Source: a virus. From it: DNA of 64,000 bases. The DNA is taken from IMG/VR virus record IMGVR_UViG_3300017991_000096, positions 1 through 64,000 of that record; one strand, 5' to 3'. Position numbers and translations under genes: made by a program. The notes beneath the pieces are model-generated. The model was not told where the DNA came from and searched no databases. It saw only the letters and a list, made by a program, of their open reading frames with translations. Positions 24,495 to 33,198 of this stretch are shown here, piece by piece. Every line of letters begins with the position of its first letter. Position 1 is the stretch's first letter.

Positions 24495-26543
24495 ATGGCT
24501 ATCGGAGCAGGTATTGATCTCATCAAGGACAACTCGGTTGTCATCGACTACACGAGCCTTGACGCCCCTGCGGTGGAAGCTGATCTGCGGACCTACGCGC
24601 AGACGCAGTTCCATGACCGCTGGACGAACTTCAACGACAGCGAGTTCGCCGTCGTGTTCCTCAAGATCCTGGCCTACCTCACCGATCTGATCACGTACCA
24701 GTTCAACGTGACCATCGGTGAGACGCAGCCTGCGACGGCGCGGCGTCGAAAGAACTTCATCAACATCGCCAAGGGGTACGACTACGAGTTGCCGGGGCCT
24801 GTGGCGTCGAGCGTCGATATGGAGGTCATCTCCAACGTCGCCCAGATCCCCTACCCCCTCGACGCGGAGAGCTTCAAGGTGGGCGCCGCGAACGGGTCCG
24901 TGTTCATGCCCTCCGCTGACGTGCTCATCACCGCGAGCCCCCAGACGGTGCCCTTCACGAACGGCGACCTACAGGACCAGGAGTTGCTCGGCACGTCGGA
25001 CGGCAGCCCCGCCCAGGAGTACGAGCTTGCCCAGGCCCCTGTGATCTGGAGTGCTGGGGCTCCTGTGCTCACCGTGACCGTAGCTGGGGTGCCTTGGAGC
25101 CGAGAGCGGGCCCGCGTCAACGCGCAGAGCACCAGCGAGGTCTACTTTGTCGAGACGGACGAGGCCGACACCACGCGCATCGTCTTTGGTGACGGCATCA
25201 ACGGCAAGATCCCATCGTTCGGCGCGGAGATCCGAGCCACCTACAAGGTCGGCGGCGGTACAGCGTCGAACATCAACCCTCGCACCATCTCCACCATCCT
25301 GACGCCTGTGCCTGGTGTGCTCTCGGTCCAGAACCCGGCGCGGGCTACGGGCGGCAAGCCGCGGCAGAGCCTCCGCGAAGCCAAGAGTGCCCTGCCCGCC
25401 TCGATCAAGACCAACGACCGGGCGGTGACTGCGGATGACTACGCCGACATCCTGTTCGCTCCCGATGCGCCTTCGGGTACGGCGAAGGCGGGGGCGGCTG
25501 CCGGATTCACGAACGTGGTGTTCGTGTGGGCTGTGCCTGCCGGGGGTCCGCCCTTGTCGAACACGCTGCGAAACGAGATCGCGGCCTACCTCGACATCAA
25601 GAAGGTTGTAGGTAAGCAACCTATCGTCCTCGACGGCGTACCGATCAACATCCGCATGACCCTTGGTGTGTACGTCAAGCCCAACTTCCGCGAGGACGAC
25701 GTTGTGGCGAAGGTCCGCTCCCTGTTCGTGACGGAGGACCCGGCGCAGACCGTGCAGCAGGGTGTGTACGACTTCAACAACGTGGGCATGGGTGCGCGCG
25801 ACGACGAGAACGAACCTCAGATCACGCAGAACCGCATCCACACGCTCGCGCGGTCGCTGCTGGAGTTCGGCCTCCAGCGCATCGTCATCGAGGAGCTACG
25901 CACGACCCCGGTGACCAAACAGCCTCGCCAGCGCGTCAACGCTGGCAACGGCGGCATCTCCAACGTGGTGTACCTGACGCCCCTGCTCGTCCCCAGACGC
26001 GAGTTCAGGATCCTCTGGACCTCCGCCACTGACTTCGAGGTCTACCGCCGCATCGTGGGCGCCTCGACGCTCATCACTGACGACTCGCTGGTGGACAACC
26101 GGCTCAACCTGGACAACGCGCCAGACTTCACCCTACCGCTCCCCGCTGGCTCTCAGTTGAACCCCAACCGGGACCAGACGCTCGCGTTCGACATCGACAC
26201 GGCAGCGACAGTGGGTAACACCATCGTCAAGGATGTCTTGGTGGCCGGCTCCCTGTTCGGCAACGCAGCACCCGGAGACAACTACTACTTGGAGGTTTTC
26301 GACGGCGTGGGATCTGTCGGCGCCCCGACCAACGCGACGGTCACCTACCAGGCTGCGGCAGGCGACCTGGAGTTCAACGTGTCCTCTGGCACCACGGCGT
26401 TCACCTCTGGTGACGAGATCCTGTTCGACGTGTTCCCTCTCGTCGGTGACATCATCTTGCGCGAGGACGAGTATCCGAACTTCCAACGCGACGCCAACGG
26501 CATCGCCATCGACCTCCTGACGCCGGTTCGGGACGCGGAGTAG
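24495..26543 (+). CDS. Baseplate wedge protein, gp6/baseplate J-like
   Basis: 682 residues. The N-terminal region (F-A-V-V-F-L-K-I-L-A-Y-L-T-D-L-I-T-Y-Q ... A-R-R-R-K-N-F-I-N-I-A-K) and the middle (I-V-F-G-D-G-I-N-G-K-I-P) are characteristic of baseplate J/gp6 proteins. The C-terminal 200 residues are beta-rich and may be an added domain. It forms the inner baseplate ring and follows the gp25-like gene, as in other contractile phages. Confidence 0.8.
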   Translation: MAIGAGIDLIKDNSVVIDYTSLDAPAVEADLRTYAQTQFHDRWTNFNDSEFAVVFLKILAYLTDLITYQFNVTIGETQPATARRRKNFINIAKGYDYELPGPVASSVDMEVISNVAQIPYPLDAESFKVGAANGSVFMPSADVLITASPQTVPFTNGDLQDQELLGTSDGSPAQEYELAQAPVIWSAGAPVLTVTVAGVPWSRERARVNAQSTSEVYFVETDEADTTRIVFGDGINGKIPSFGAEIRATYKVGGGTASNINPRTISTILTPVPGVLSVQNPARATGGKPRQSLREAKSALPASIKTNDRAVTADDYADILFAPDAPSGTAKAGAAAGFTNVVFVWAVPAGGPPLSNTLRNEIAAYLDIKKVVGKQPIVLDGVPINIRMTLGVYVKPNFREDDVVAKVRSLFVTEDPAQTVQQGVYDFNNVGMGARDDENEPQITQNRIHTLARSLLEFGLQRIVIEELRTTPVTKQPRQRVNAGNGGISNVVYLTPLLVPRREFRILWTSATDFEVYRRIVGASTLITDDSLVDNRLNLDNAPDFTLPLPAGSQLNPNRDQTLAFDIDTAATVGNTIVKDVLVAGSLFGNAAPGDNYYLEVFDGVGSVGAPTNATVTYQAAAGDLEFNVSSGTTAFTSGDEILFDVFPLVGDIILREDEYPNFQRDANGIAIDLLTPVRDAE

Positions 26544-26546
26544 TCC

Positions 26547-29500
26547 ATGCCCTTCGACAACACCCTGATCCCCACCGTAAACACCGGGCGCGTGCGTGCC
26601 TGGGGTTCCTTGTGGCGCGGCAGCGACGACCAGCAGGACCCAGGCGTCGGGGTGAACTCGCTCATCTCTGCCGTACAGCTAGGGTTCATGCCTCGCGCCT
26701 CCCCTGACTACCAGCGCTCAGGTGACGCGACCTACCTGCACGCCTCGACCCCGCTGGGGCCCGTGCTTGTGCTCGCCCGAGAGAGTCTGCTCGACAGCGC
26801 CGTGCTCGACCCGGCCATGCCTACCGCGCTCCCTCACGCTGAGTCTGCGCTCTACAGCTTCGGGTTCAGCACTCTGCCCTTCGATGAGTTGGCTCGCGCA
26901 TCCGCCATCTTCGGCGGCATTGATGGAGGCACGTTTAGTATCTACGTCCGACCCGTCAACCTCCTCGCGGCGTCGGACTACGGGGTCTACTGGAACAACG
27001 AACTCGGAGTTACCAACGATGATCTTCGCATGGTGTTCACGCCGGTCGGGCCGTTCCTCGTCATCCGGGGGCCCTCGACCTTCCGGCCAGGCACGGAGGC
27101 TATCTATCTCAAGTATCTTTGGGACGGTAGTCCTGCTGCACCAGCTTCGGAGATTCGTATTGACTGGCAACCCTCCGAGCCGTTGCTGGTGGACTTCACA
27201 CGACTCCACGTCGTAGCCCTGAACGACGGGCGTCTCAACTTCTACTACCGGGTGTTCAACTCCAACCTCGACTTCGAGGGTACAGCCGTCGTCGGCTACA
27301 ACGCGGTAGCTGGCTACGGGCTCACTGGATCGCCTCCCTCACCGTTCGCGTTCGCAGGTGCGAACCTCATCACGTCCCCGCGTCTGGTGCTCCAAGGCGT
27401 TGTGCCCACCGTGAGCTACAACGGAGGCCGGCGGCACCCGGTGACCAACCAGATCCTCCTCGCCATGGAGCCCGCAGGCTCTACGCCAGGCAAGCAGGTT
27501 CACTGGTATTTCGGGGCCGGCGCTGGGCTCCGTCTCGATTCGTCCCCTCTCGTCTGGGACGCCGACACGCACCCCAACCTGTTCGGTGGTCGGCTCGCTC
27601 AGGCTCAACCGGACAGCACCGTCAACGTGGTGAACGTGGGCTGGGCCGGCAACAGGGCAGGCACCCCGTTCAAGGTCATGGCGGGCAACGTGCTCGGTGA
27701 GACTGTCACGAGCTTCAAGGAGTTCGTGAACACCTACGACACCGCCATCGACAACGGGGCCACGGCGGTTCGACCCTGCATCGGGGAGATCGGAGTCGAG
27801 GACATTCGTGGCGAGCCCAACCTCGGCGGGCGGCACAAGCTGGTGGACATCCTGTCGGCGCCCATCTCCAACGACCCTACCGACATCGGAGGGTACAACC
27901 CTACCTTCGACTTCTTGAACGCTCGCCTAGTGTCCAGGCTCGATGAGGTGGAGGGCTCCGACGTGTTCTCGGAGCTAGGCCCCAACGGCACGCTGAACGA
28001 CGTGGTGCCTGGCCTCGGCGTCGTGCAGAGCGGTCAGACATTCGCCCAAGACACCAGCGTCATCACCTACGGTCCCGACCCTGTGCTGGACGTGACCGAG
28101 TTCGTGTTCTCGGCTTGGATGTCGTTCAACGCGAACCAGCCGGCTGTGACCCGGTCCATCGCTACCAAGGATGGCGGGGCGGGCCCCAGCTTCCAGCTAC
28201 AGTGGGACAACGCTGCCGCCGTGCTGCGTCTGACCTTCACCACCGTTCTGGATGGTGTGCTTTCGTTCGCCTCCAGCGTCACCCTGGAGCGTGGTGTCCC
28301 CTACTACGTCACCGCGACCTACGACGGCACGCAAGCCGCCATCTACGTCAACGGGTGGCTGGTGGGGGCTCTCGTCGCCCCTGTCGGGGGTGCCCTCGAC
28401 GTGCAGCCGACGCCCCTCCTCCTCGGAGACTCGACCGGCACCACGAACCCGCTGCTGTCCTGGTACGGCTTCATTGACGATGTCGTGTGGGGCTCTGGGG
28501 TCGGCGTCGATCACTACACCGTCTTGAAGAACTACCAGTTGGGCCTCTACATCCGAACGGACTCGGGCAAGCCTGGCGGTCCTGTGCGGACCAGCCGCGG
28601 CGCTGGAGCGAGCGACTCGGATGGCGTGGTGGCGACGGCTACGGCTACCCGACTTGGCGATCCAGCGGTGCGTGTCTACACGGCAGCCCTGCGCTACCAG
28701 AACGTCTCGGTGGACCCAAACTATGAGCAGGGCGGCGTGCTCGACATCTGGCAAGCACGCGAGGATGGTGTGGCTGACCCTCGCGGGCCGATTCCTCTCC
28801 CCGCCCCCGTGTTCGACTACACCCCAGGTCCGCCAGCACCCGGAGCGACAGGGGTCGAACTCAAGGATCGTCGGGTTAGCTTCGATATGACCATGCTCGA
28901 CGCGGGCAACTCGACGGACCTAGTCCTCGTGATCGGCTTCCGCGTACCGGGCGATGTCTTTCAAGTCTGGGCCTTGCGCTTCGACCCCGACAGTGTGGAC
29001 GCCGTCACTCAGGCGGACTGGCGCATCGTGACGGTCATGGACTTGGCAGCGTCCGACGAGTACCCCACCGCTCTGGGGGCCACGCTCTACGCGAACGATG
29101 CCTACCCGATGGTCATGCTGTACGTGGACGAGCCAGTCGCGGCGGCGGATCGTCGGCTGTACTTCATACGAGAGGCAGACTACAGCAGCGGCGATCCTGG
29201 GTCCTCCACGGCGCCCTACGTGCCCATCGCGGATCTCATCATCAACGCTGCGGTGACCGGCTCCTTCGGCTTTGAGAACTTCGCACCACCAGGGCGCGAC
29301 CCGGTCATCACCGGCATCGTGGCGCGCGAGATCATCGTCGGGCAAGGCTGGCACCCTCAGTGGGCCAACAGTTACCTCATCATCTTCTCGTTCGGGAGCC
29401 TGCCGCTGGCGCCTGCATCGTTCGACGCCGTCGAGAACACGGTCGCCACCGTAGCCTACGAGGTGAGCCGTTCGAGCCTCGACGCTGGTGACCAGCCCAT

Positions 29501-30200
29501 CGTCCCGCTCACCGGAGCGATTCGATCCGTCAACTCGAAGCAGATCGACCAGTTCATCCTCGGAGCGCTGGAGCCGTTTCTTCCGGTGAGTATCTACTCC
29601 CTGGGTGGCGCCACGGCGGACTTCTTGGTGCTGGGGCGGCGGGGGCCTCGGCCTTGGTACGGGGAGCAGGACACCGGCAAAGAGGCCGCGCTACAGGGAT
29701 CGAACGGCTACGAGGTCTACCGCTTCAAACGCGAGGGCTCGTGGTCATGCAAGCCTGTGCTCTCCGTCCCCATGACCTACCAGGGGCGGGAGGCGACGCG
29801 CACAGGGGTCAGCTTCACGTCGCCTCGGACTGCCCCCAACCTCGACCGCGCCGAGGTCGTCATCGCCCGACCGTTCCCCTCTGGACAGGATCAGGTGTCG
29901 CCCATCTACCTGTCGTCTGAGGAGGTATCGTTGGGGTCTTGGAACCTACCAACCCCGACGACGATCAACCCCTTGCTACGCCGCAACGATGACATGACCT
30001 CTGTGGTCTGGACTCGCCACGAGCTATCCACGAAAGCCCTGCCTGGTGAATCCACCAGCGTTCCCCCAAACAAGGGCGCACGAGAGCAGGCCACGGTCAT
30101 CCTTCGCTACGACATCGACAACTTCGACGGACCCGGTGGACCCGGCGGACCCGAGGAGCCTGGTGGTCCTGGCGAGGGGCCTGGAGACGAACTGCCATGA
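26547..30200 (+). CDS. Very large tail adhesin/fibre-like protein with LamG domain
   Basis: 1217 residues, starting 3 bases after the gp6-like gene. Residues about 515-660 form a laminin-G/concanavalin-like jelly roll (F-V-F-S-A-W-M-S-F ... Y-V-T-A-T-Y-D-G-T-Q-A-A-I-Y-V-N-G ... G-F-I-D-D-V). The rest is beta-rich with no recognised fold. The C-terminus is a Gly/Pro/Glu low-complexity tail. LamG domains bind glycans, so host-surface binding or fibre attachment is plausible. Stop and next start overlap (ATGA). Confidence 0.65.
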   Translation: MPFDNTLIPTVNTGRVRAWGSLWRGSDDQQDPGVGVNSLISAVQLGFMPRASPDYQRSGDATYLHASTPLGPVLVLARESLLDSAVLDPAMPTALPHAESALYSFGFSTLPFDELARASAIFGGIDGGTFSIYVRPVNLLAASDYGVYWNNELGVTNDDLRMVFTPVGPFLVIRGPSTFRPGTEAIYLKYLWDGSPAAPASEIRIDWQPSEPLLVDFTRLHVVALNDGRLNFYYRVFNSNLDFEGTAVVGYNAVAGYGLTGSPPSPFAFAGANLITSPRLVLQGVVPTVSYNGGRRHPVTNQILLAMEPAGSTPGKQVHWYFGAGAGLRLDSSPLVWDADTHPNLFGGRLAQAQPDSTVNVVNVGWAGNRAGTPFKVMAGNVLGETVTSFKEFVNTYDTAIDNGATAVRPCIGEIGVEDIRGEPNLGGRHKLVDILSAPISNDPTDIGGYNPTFDFLNARLVSRLDEVEGSDVFSELGPNGTLNDVVPGLGVVQSGQTFAQDTSVITYGPDPVLDVTEFVFSAWMSFNANQPAVTRSIATKDGGAGPSFQLQWDNAAAVLRLTFTTVLDGVLSFASSVTLERGVPYYVTATYDGTQAAIYVNGWLVGALVAPVGGALDVQPTPLLLGDSTGTTNPLLSWYGFIDDVVWGSGVGVDHYTVLKNYQLGLYIRTDSGKPGGPVRTSRGAGASDSDGVVATATATRLGDPAVRVYTAALRYQNVSVDPNYEQGGVLDIWQAREDGVADPRGPIPLPAPVFDYTPGPPAPGATGVELKDRRVSFDMTMLDAGNSTDLVLVIGFRVPGDVFQVWALRFDPDSVDAVTQADWRIVTVMDLAASDEYPTALGATLYANDAYPMVMLYVDEPVAAADRRLYFIREADYSSGDPGSSTAPYVPIADLIINAAVTGSFGFENFAPPGRDPVITGIVAREIIVGQGWHPQWANSYLIIFSFGSLPLAPASFDAVENTVATVAYEVSRSSLDAGDQPIVPLTGAIRSVNSKQIDQFILGALEPFLPVSIYSLGGATADFLVLGRRGPRPWYGEQDTGKEAALQGSNGYEVYRFKREGSWSCKPVLSVPMTYQGREATRTGVSFTSPRTAPNLDRAEVVIARPFPSGQDQVSPIYLSSEEVSLGSWNLPTPTTINPLLRRNDDMTSVVWTRHELSTKALPGESTSVPPNKGAREQATVILRYDIDNFDGPGGPGGPEEPGGPGEGPGDELP

Positions 30201-30256
30201 AAATCACACCCGAAGATGCAACCCCCGAGGAGTCGGGCAACACCACGGAGCACTAG
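30197..30256 (+). CDS. Possible 19-residue micro-ORF
   Basis: An ATGA overlap with the preceding stop opens a 19-codon ORF (M-K-I-T-P-E-D-A-T-P-E-E-S-G-N-T-T-E-H) ending at a TAG just before ATG 30260. It fills an otherwise unexplained 59-base gap. No Shine-Dalgarno apart from translational coupling. It may be a coupling leader rather than a functional peptide. Confidence 0.3.
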   Translation: MKITPEDATPEESGNTTEH

Positions 30257-30259
30257 CAG

Positions 30260-31999
30260 ATGTCCACCTTCCCCCTACTTCAAGGCGGTGTTTTCGACCG
30301 CACGCTCCAGCTAGGCGCCATCTGGTCGTCTGCCGAGTTTTTCGGATCGCAGTTCTTGACGATGCGTTTCGTGAGCAAGAACGGGCGTGAGGTGGGGCAG
30401 GCTACCGGGCCCGATGCGCTGTTCGGCCCCATCCAGATCGGGTTCCTCTACGACATCAGCGAGTCGGTCCTATTCCCCCCAGCACCCGATGCTTACGTCC
30501 CCATCGGCATCATCTCGGATGAGTCCATTGGCGTCCTTAGAGGCATCTATGGTATCTACCGAGACACACAGAGCAACGGGGAGCGGGAGCTTGTCGAGAT
30601 CCGCGAGGTGGCCCTGTTCCAGCAGACGCCCTTCGCCATCCCCGACCTGCTGGTGTGGGACATCCCCATCCCGTTGCCTCGGGGCGTAGAGCACTCGATG
30701 CGGGTGGTCACGCTCGCTCAGCTTAGTCAAGACCTCCTCGACAATCTATTCACGGGCATCAACGACCCGCTGCCCGTGCTGGGGTTCATCTACTACGTGC
30801 TGTCGAGCGGTGACTCGTCGCGGCTCTACGTCGTGCCGATCAGCCCGCCGTCAGGGTTCATCTTTCCTGACAACTACCAGCGGGATCAGCCGCCACAGCT
30901 TGTGGCCGAGTTCGACTTCAAGATCGAAGATCGCATCTACGTGGTGCGCTCTACCGAGAACTGGGACCGGGTCATCATCTACCTCGGGGATGGCGACTCC
31001 TCGCCGCTGCGGCGCACCACGGTCCTCGTCCACGAGCCCCTGACCAACACCGTGGTCAGGCCGCCGAAGGTGCTCATCGACGGCGCTTCACCGTTCCCTC
31101 GCAGCTACGCCGCAGCGGCCGGCAGATCCGAGTGGAACCTGCCCATGACCTCTGTGCTGCTGGAGACGGAGAACAGCCGCGACGGCGGAGGTGCTGTGGA
31201 CCTGGCAAGCCGCCTCGACTCTCCGCACCGCATCAGCTACAAGTGGTTCCCTTCGGGCTCGGAGTGGCTGCTCTGCTCGTTCGTGACGGACGGGTACAAC
31301 CTGCTCGACCAGCAGACCGTCGATCACACCAAGGTCGGCCCCTACCTTGGGGGAGGACACGCCGTCAACTCTGGATCGTGGAACCGGGTGCGGGCATGGC
31401 CCACGTTCCTCGGCCGCCTCGACCTCCCGCTCGACCGCAGGTTCTTCACGAGCTTCGAGCCTGGCGACACGATCCCTGACCAGTTCTTTCGTCCAGACGT
31501 GAGCAGTGACTACATGCTCCACTGCTCCTACGGGCTCGACACGCCTGGTGATGAAGCGTCCAGCCAGTTCGTGTTCCGCAAAGCCCCTTTTCTCAGCGCT
31601 CCCAGACCTATCTTTGGTGCCAACTATAGTGAGACGCAGCTAACGGCTAACTCGACCGGGCTTCCCATGTACGTTGCGGGGTCGATCCAGCTTGCCCACG
31701 TTGGCGGGGTGAACACGGACGAGACGTACTACAACCCCATCGGGTTGGCATCGAACCGCCGCGACTCGTGGCGCCTGGACGACGACACGAACCCCTACGG
31801 GTGGCCTGGGCCTGTGCTCTCCCCCTTCGGGTCACCGCTCGATCAAAGCCTCTTCATCTACGAGGGCAACCGTAGGGACGCGGAGCACGACTGGGTGAAC
31901 GGCTGCAAGGCGGCTGTTTTCGAGCCCGACCGCGTTTTCATGGTGGCTTGGTATACTCACCCGATCTCCTTTGGCGGCGGACCCGGAGGTGGCGCATGA
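30260..31999 (+). CDS. Tail structural protein, unknown (fibre region)
   Basis: 579 residues. Beta-rich composition with many Pro/Tyr/Trp/Phe, no membrane segment and no recognised domain. The N-terminus (F-P-L-L-Q-G-G-V-F-D-R-T-L-Q-L-G) may form an attachment region. It ends in a Gly-rich tail and overlaps the next gene by ATGA. Size and position in a row of large beta proteins suggest a fibre or baseplate-periphery component. Confidence 0.6.
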   Translation: MSTFPLLQGGVFDRTLQLGAIWSSAEFFGSQFLTMRFVSKNGREVGQATGPDALFGPIQIGFLYDISESVLFPPAPDAYVPIGIISDESIGVLRGIYGIYRDTQSNGERELVEIREVALFQQTPFAIPDLLVWDIPIPLPRGVEHSMRVVTLAQLSQDLLDNLFTGINDPLPVLGFIYYVLSSGDSSRLYVVPISPPSGFIFPDNYQRDQPPQLVAEFDFKIEDRIYVVRSTENWDRVIIYLGDGDSSPLRRTTVLVHEPLTNTVVRPPKVLIDGASPFPRSYAAAAGRSEWNLPMTSVLLETENSRDGGGAVDLASRLDSPHRISYKWFPSGSEWLLCSFVTDGYNLLDQQTVDHTKVGPYLGGGHAVNSGSWNRVRAWPTFLGRLDLPLDRRFFTSFEPGDTIPDQFFRPDVSSDYMLHCSYGLDTPGDEASSQFVFRKAPFLSAPRPIFGANYSETQLTANSTGLPMYVAGSIQLAHVGGVNTDETYYNPIGLASNRRDSWRLDDDTNPYGWPGPVLSPFGSPLDQSLFIYEGNRRDAEHDWVNGCKAAVFEPDRVFMVAWYTHPISFGGGPGGGA

Positions 32000-33195
32000 C
32001 CCAGGAACAAAAACCAGTCAACACATCGCGCTACTGGCCGGGGACGGGGATCTGGGTGTCTCAGCTTGACGGCTACGGGCAGACGCCGACCATGCTTGGT
32101 CGATACACCATCCGAGATCCCGATACCCTCGACGGGGCCGATCTCGGATTGCCCTTGTACCAGTTCAACCTCGTCCAAGCCCCGGTCGCCAACCTGGAGG
32201 ACTACTGGGCCATCATCCACGGCGTTGACGTGCTCAAGTTCGTGGCGAAGCCGCTCCAGTATGGCGTATCCCCGAACCTCACCCCGCCCCCTTTCACCAT
32301 GGTCGATCAGATCGGCGCTGTCGGGCTCGGGACGGCGGCGGCGGCTGTGCTCCACACGCCCACCGATCAGGTGTGCCTCATCTGGAATGAGCCCGACCTG
32401 TTCGGGTCTGGAGATGCGCTCACGCTCCAGTTCTTCCTCTACACCGGAGTCCCCTACGTCTCGGGCGCTCCCATCGTCACCGGGCTCGACCTCGGGTTCA
32501 CGCCGCAGCAGATCCAGACGAACCAATGGCTGACGTGGGTGGCCACGCTCCTTGAGGACGGCAACATCGCAGTCCTCGGCGCGACCTGGGACTACCAGCC
32601 GCAGCAGATCGGAGAGGAGCTACAAGGTCCGCTCACCTTCCAGCCCCGCTTCCGCATGTGGCGGTTCGTGATCGACCCAACCGTGGGCGCTGGCGGAGCG
32701 GCGTCCGTCGTGGAGCAGGCTGTCGAGGTGGAGGCACCCGTGCCGTTCATGCCTCACCAGATCGCCTTTGGTAAGGATCAGCCCTTGAATGGTCAGCCTC
32801 GTCGGAACCTTGCGTTCTGCTCGGGCGTGGTGGACACCGCTTACTTCTACTACCAGACCATCTTGGTGGGCGGCTCCATCGGGGAGTACAGCGTCACCGC
32901 TCGGCAGACGCTCGCGCCGGCTATCTGGGTCAGCGACGACCCCGTCAACCTGACCAACTGGAAGCTGGTGTGGCAGAGCAGCGCCGGCCGCCCCGACAAC
33001 CCAGCCTACTCCTCACCCGGAGTCTTCGGCGGGTTCCTTGGCGATCTCCCCATCTCTCCGACTGGTGACTTCGGCCTTACCTTCGATGAGGCATGGCAAA
33101 GGCTCACCATGCACGGTGTGGACGATGACCCCTCGCAGGACCCCATGCAGGACCGCTACGGCGGCGCTGGTGGTGGGGGGCCGGAACTGGGCTAA
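31996..33195 (+). CDS. Tail structural protein, unknown (fibre region)
   Basis: 399 residues from ATG 31996, chosen for the ATGA overlap; an upstream GTG would intrude further into the previous gene. The protein is Gln/Trp/Pro-rich and beta-like, with a disordered Gly-rich end. No family recognised. Likely co-assembles with the neighbouring fibre-region proteins. Confidence 0.6.
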   Translation: MTQEQKPVNTSRYWPGTGIWVSQLDGYGQTPTMLGRYTIRDPDTLDGADLGLPLYQFNLVQAPVANLEDYWAIIHGVDVLKFVAKPLQYGVSPNLTPPPFTMVDQIGAVGLGTAAAAVLHTPTDQVCLIWNEPDLFGSGDALTLQFFLYTGVPYVSGAPIVTGLDLGFTPQQIQTNQWLTWVATLLEDGNIAVLGATWDYQPQQIGEELQGPLTFQPRFRMWRFVIDPTVGAGGAASVVEQAVEVEAPVPFMPHQIAFGKDQPLNGQPRRNLAFCSGVVDTAYFYYQTILVGGSIGEYSVTARQTLAPAIWVSDDPVNLTNWKLVWQSSAGRPDNPAYSSPGVFGGFLGDLPISPTGDFGLTFDEAWQRLTMHGVDDDPSQDPMQDRYGGAGGGGPELG

Positions 33196-33198
33196 GGC

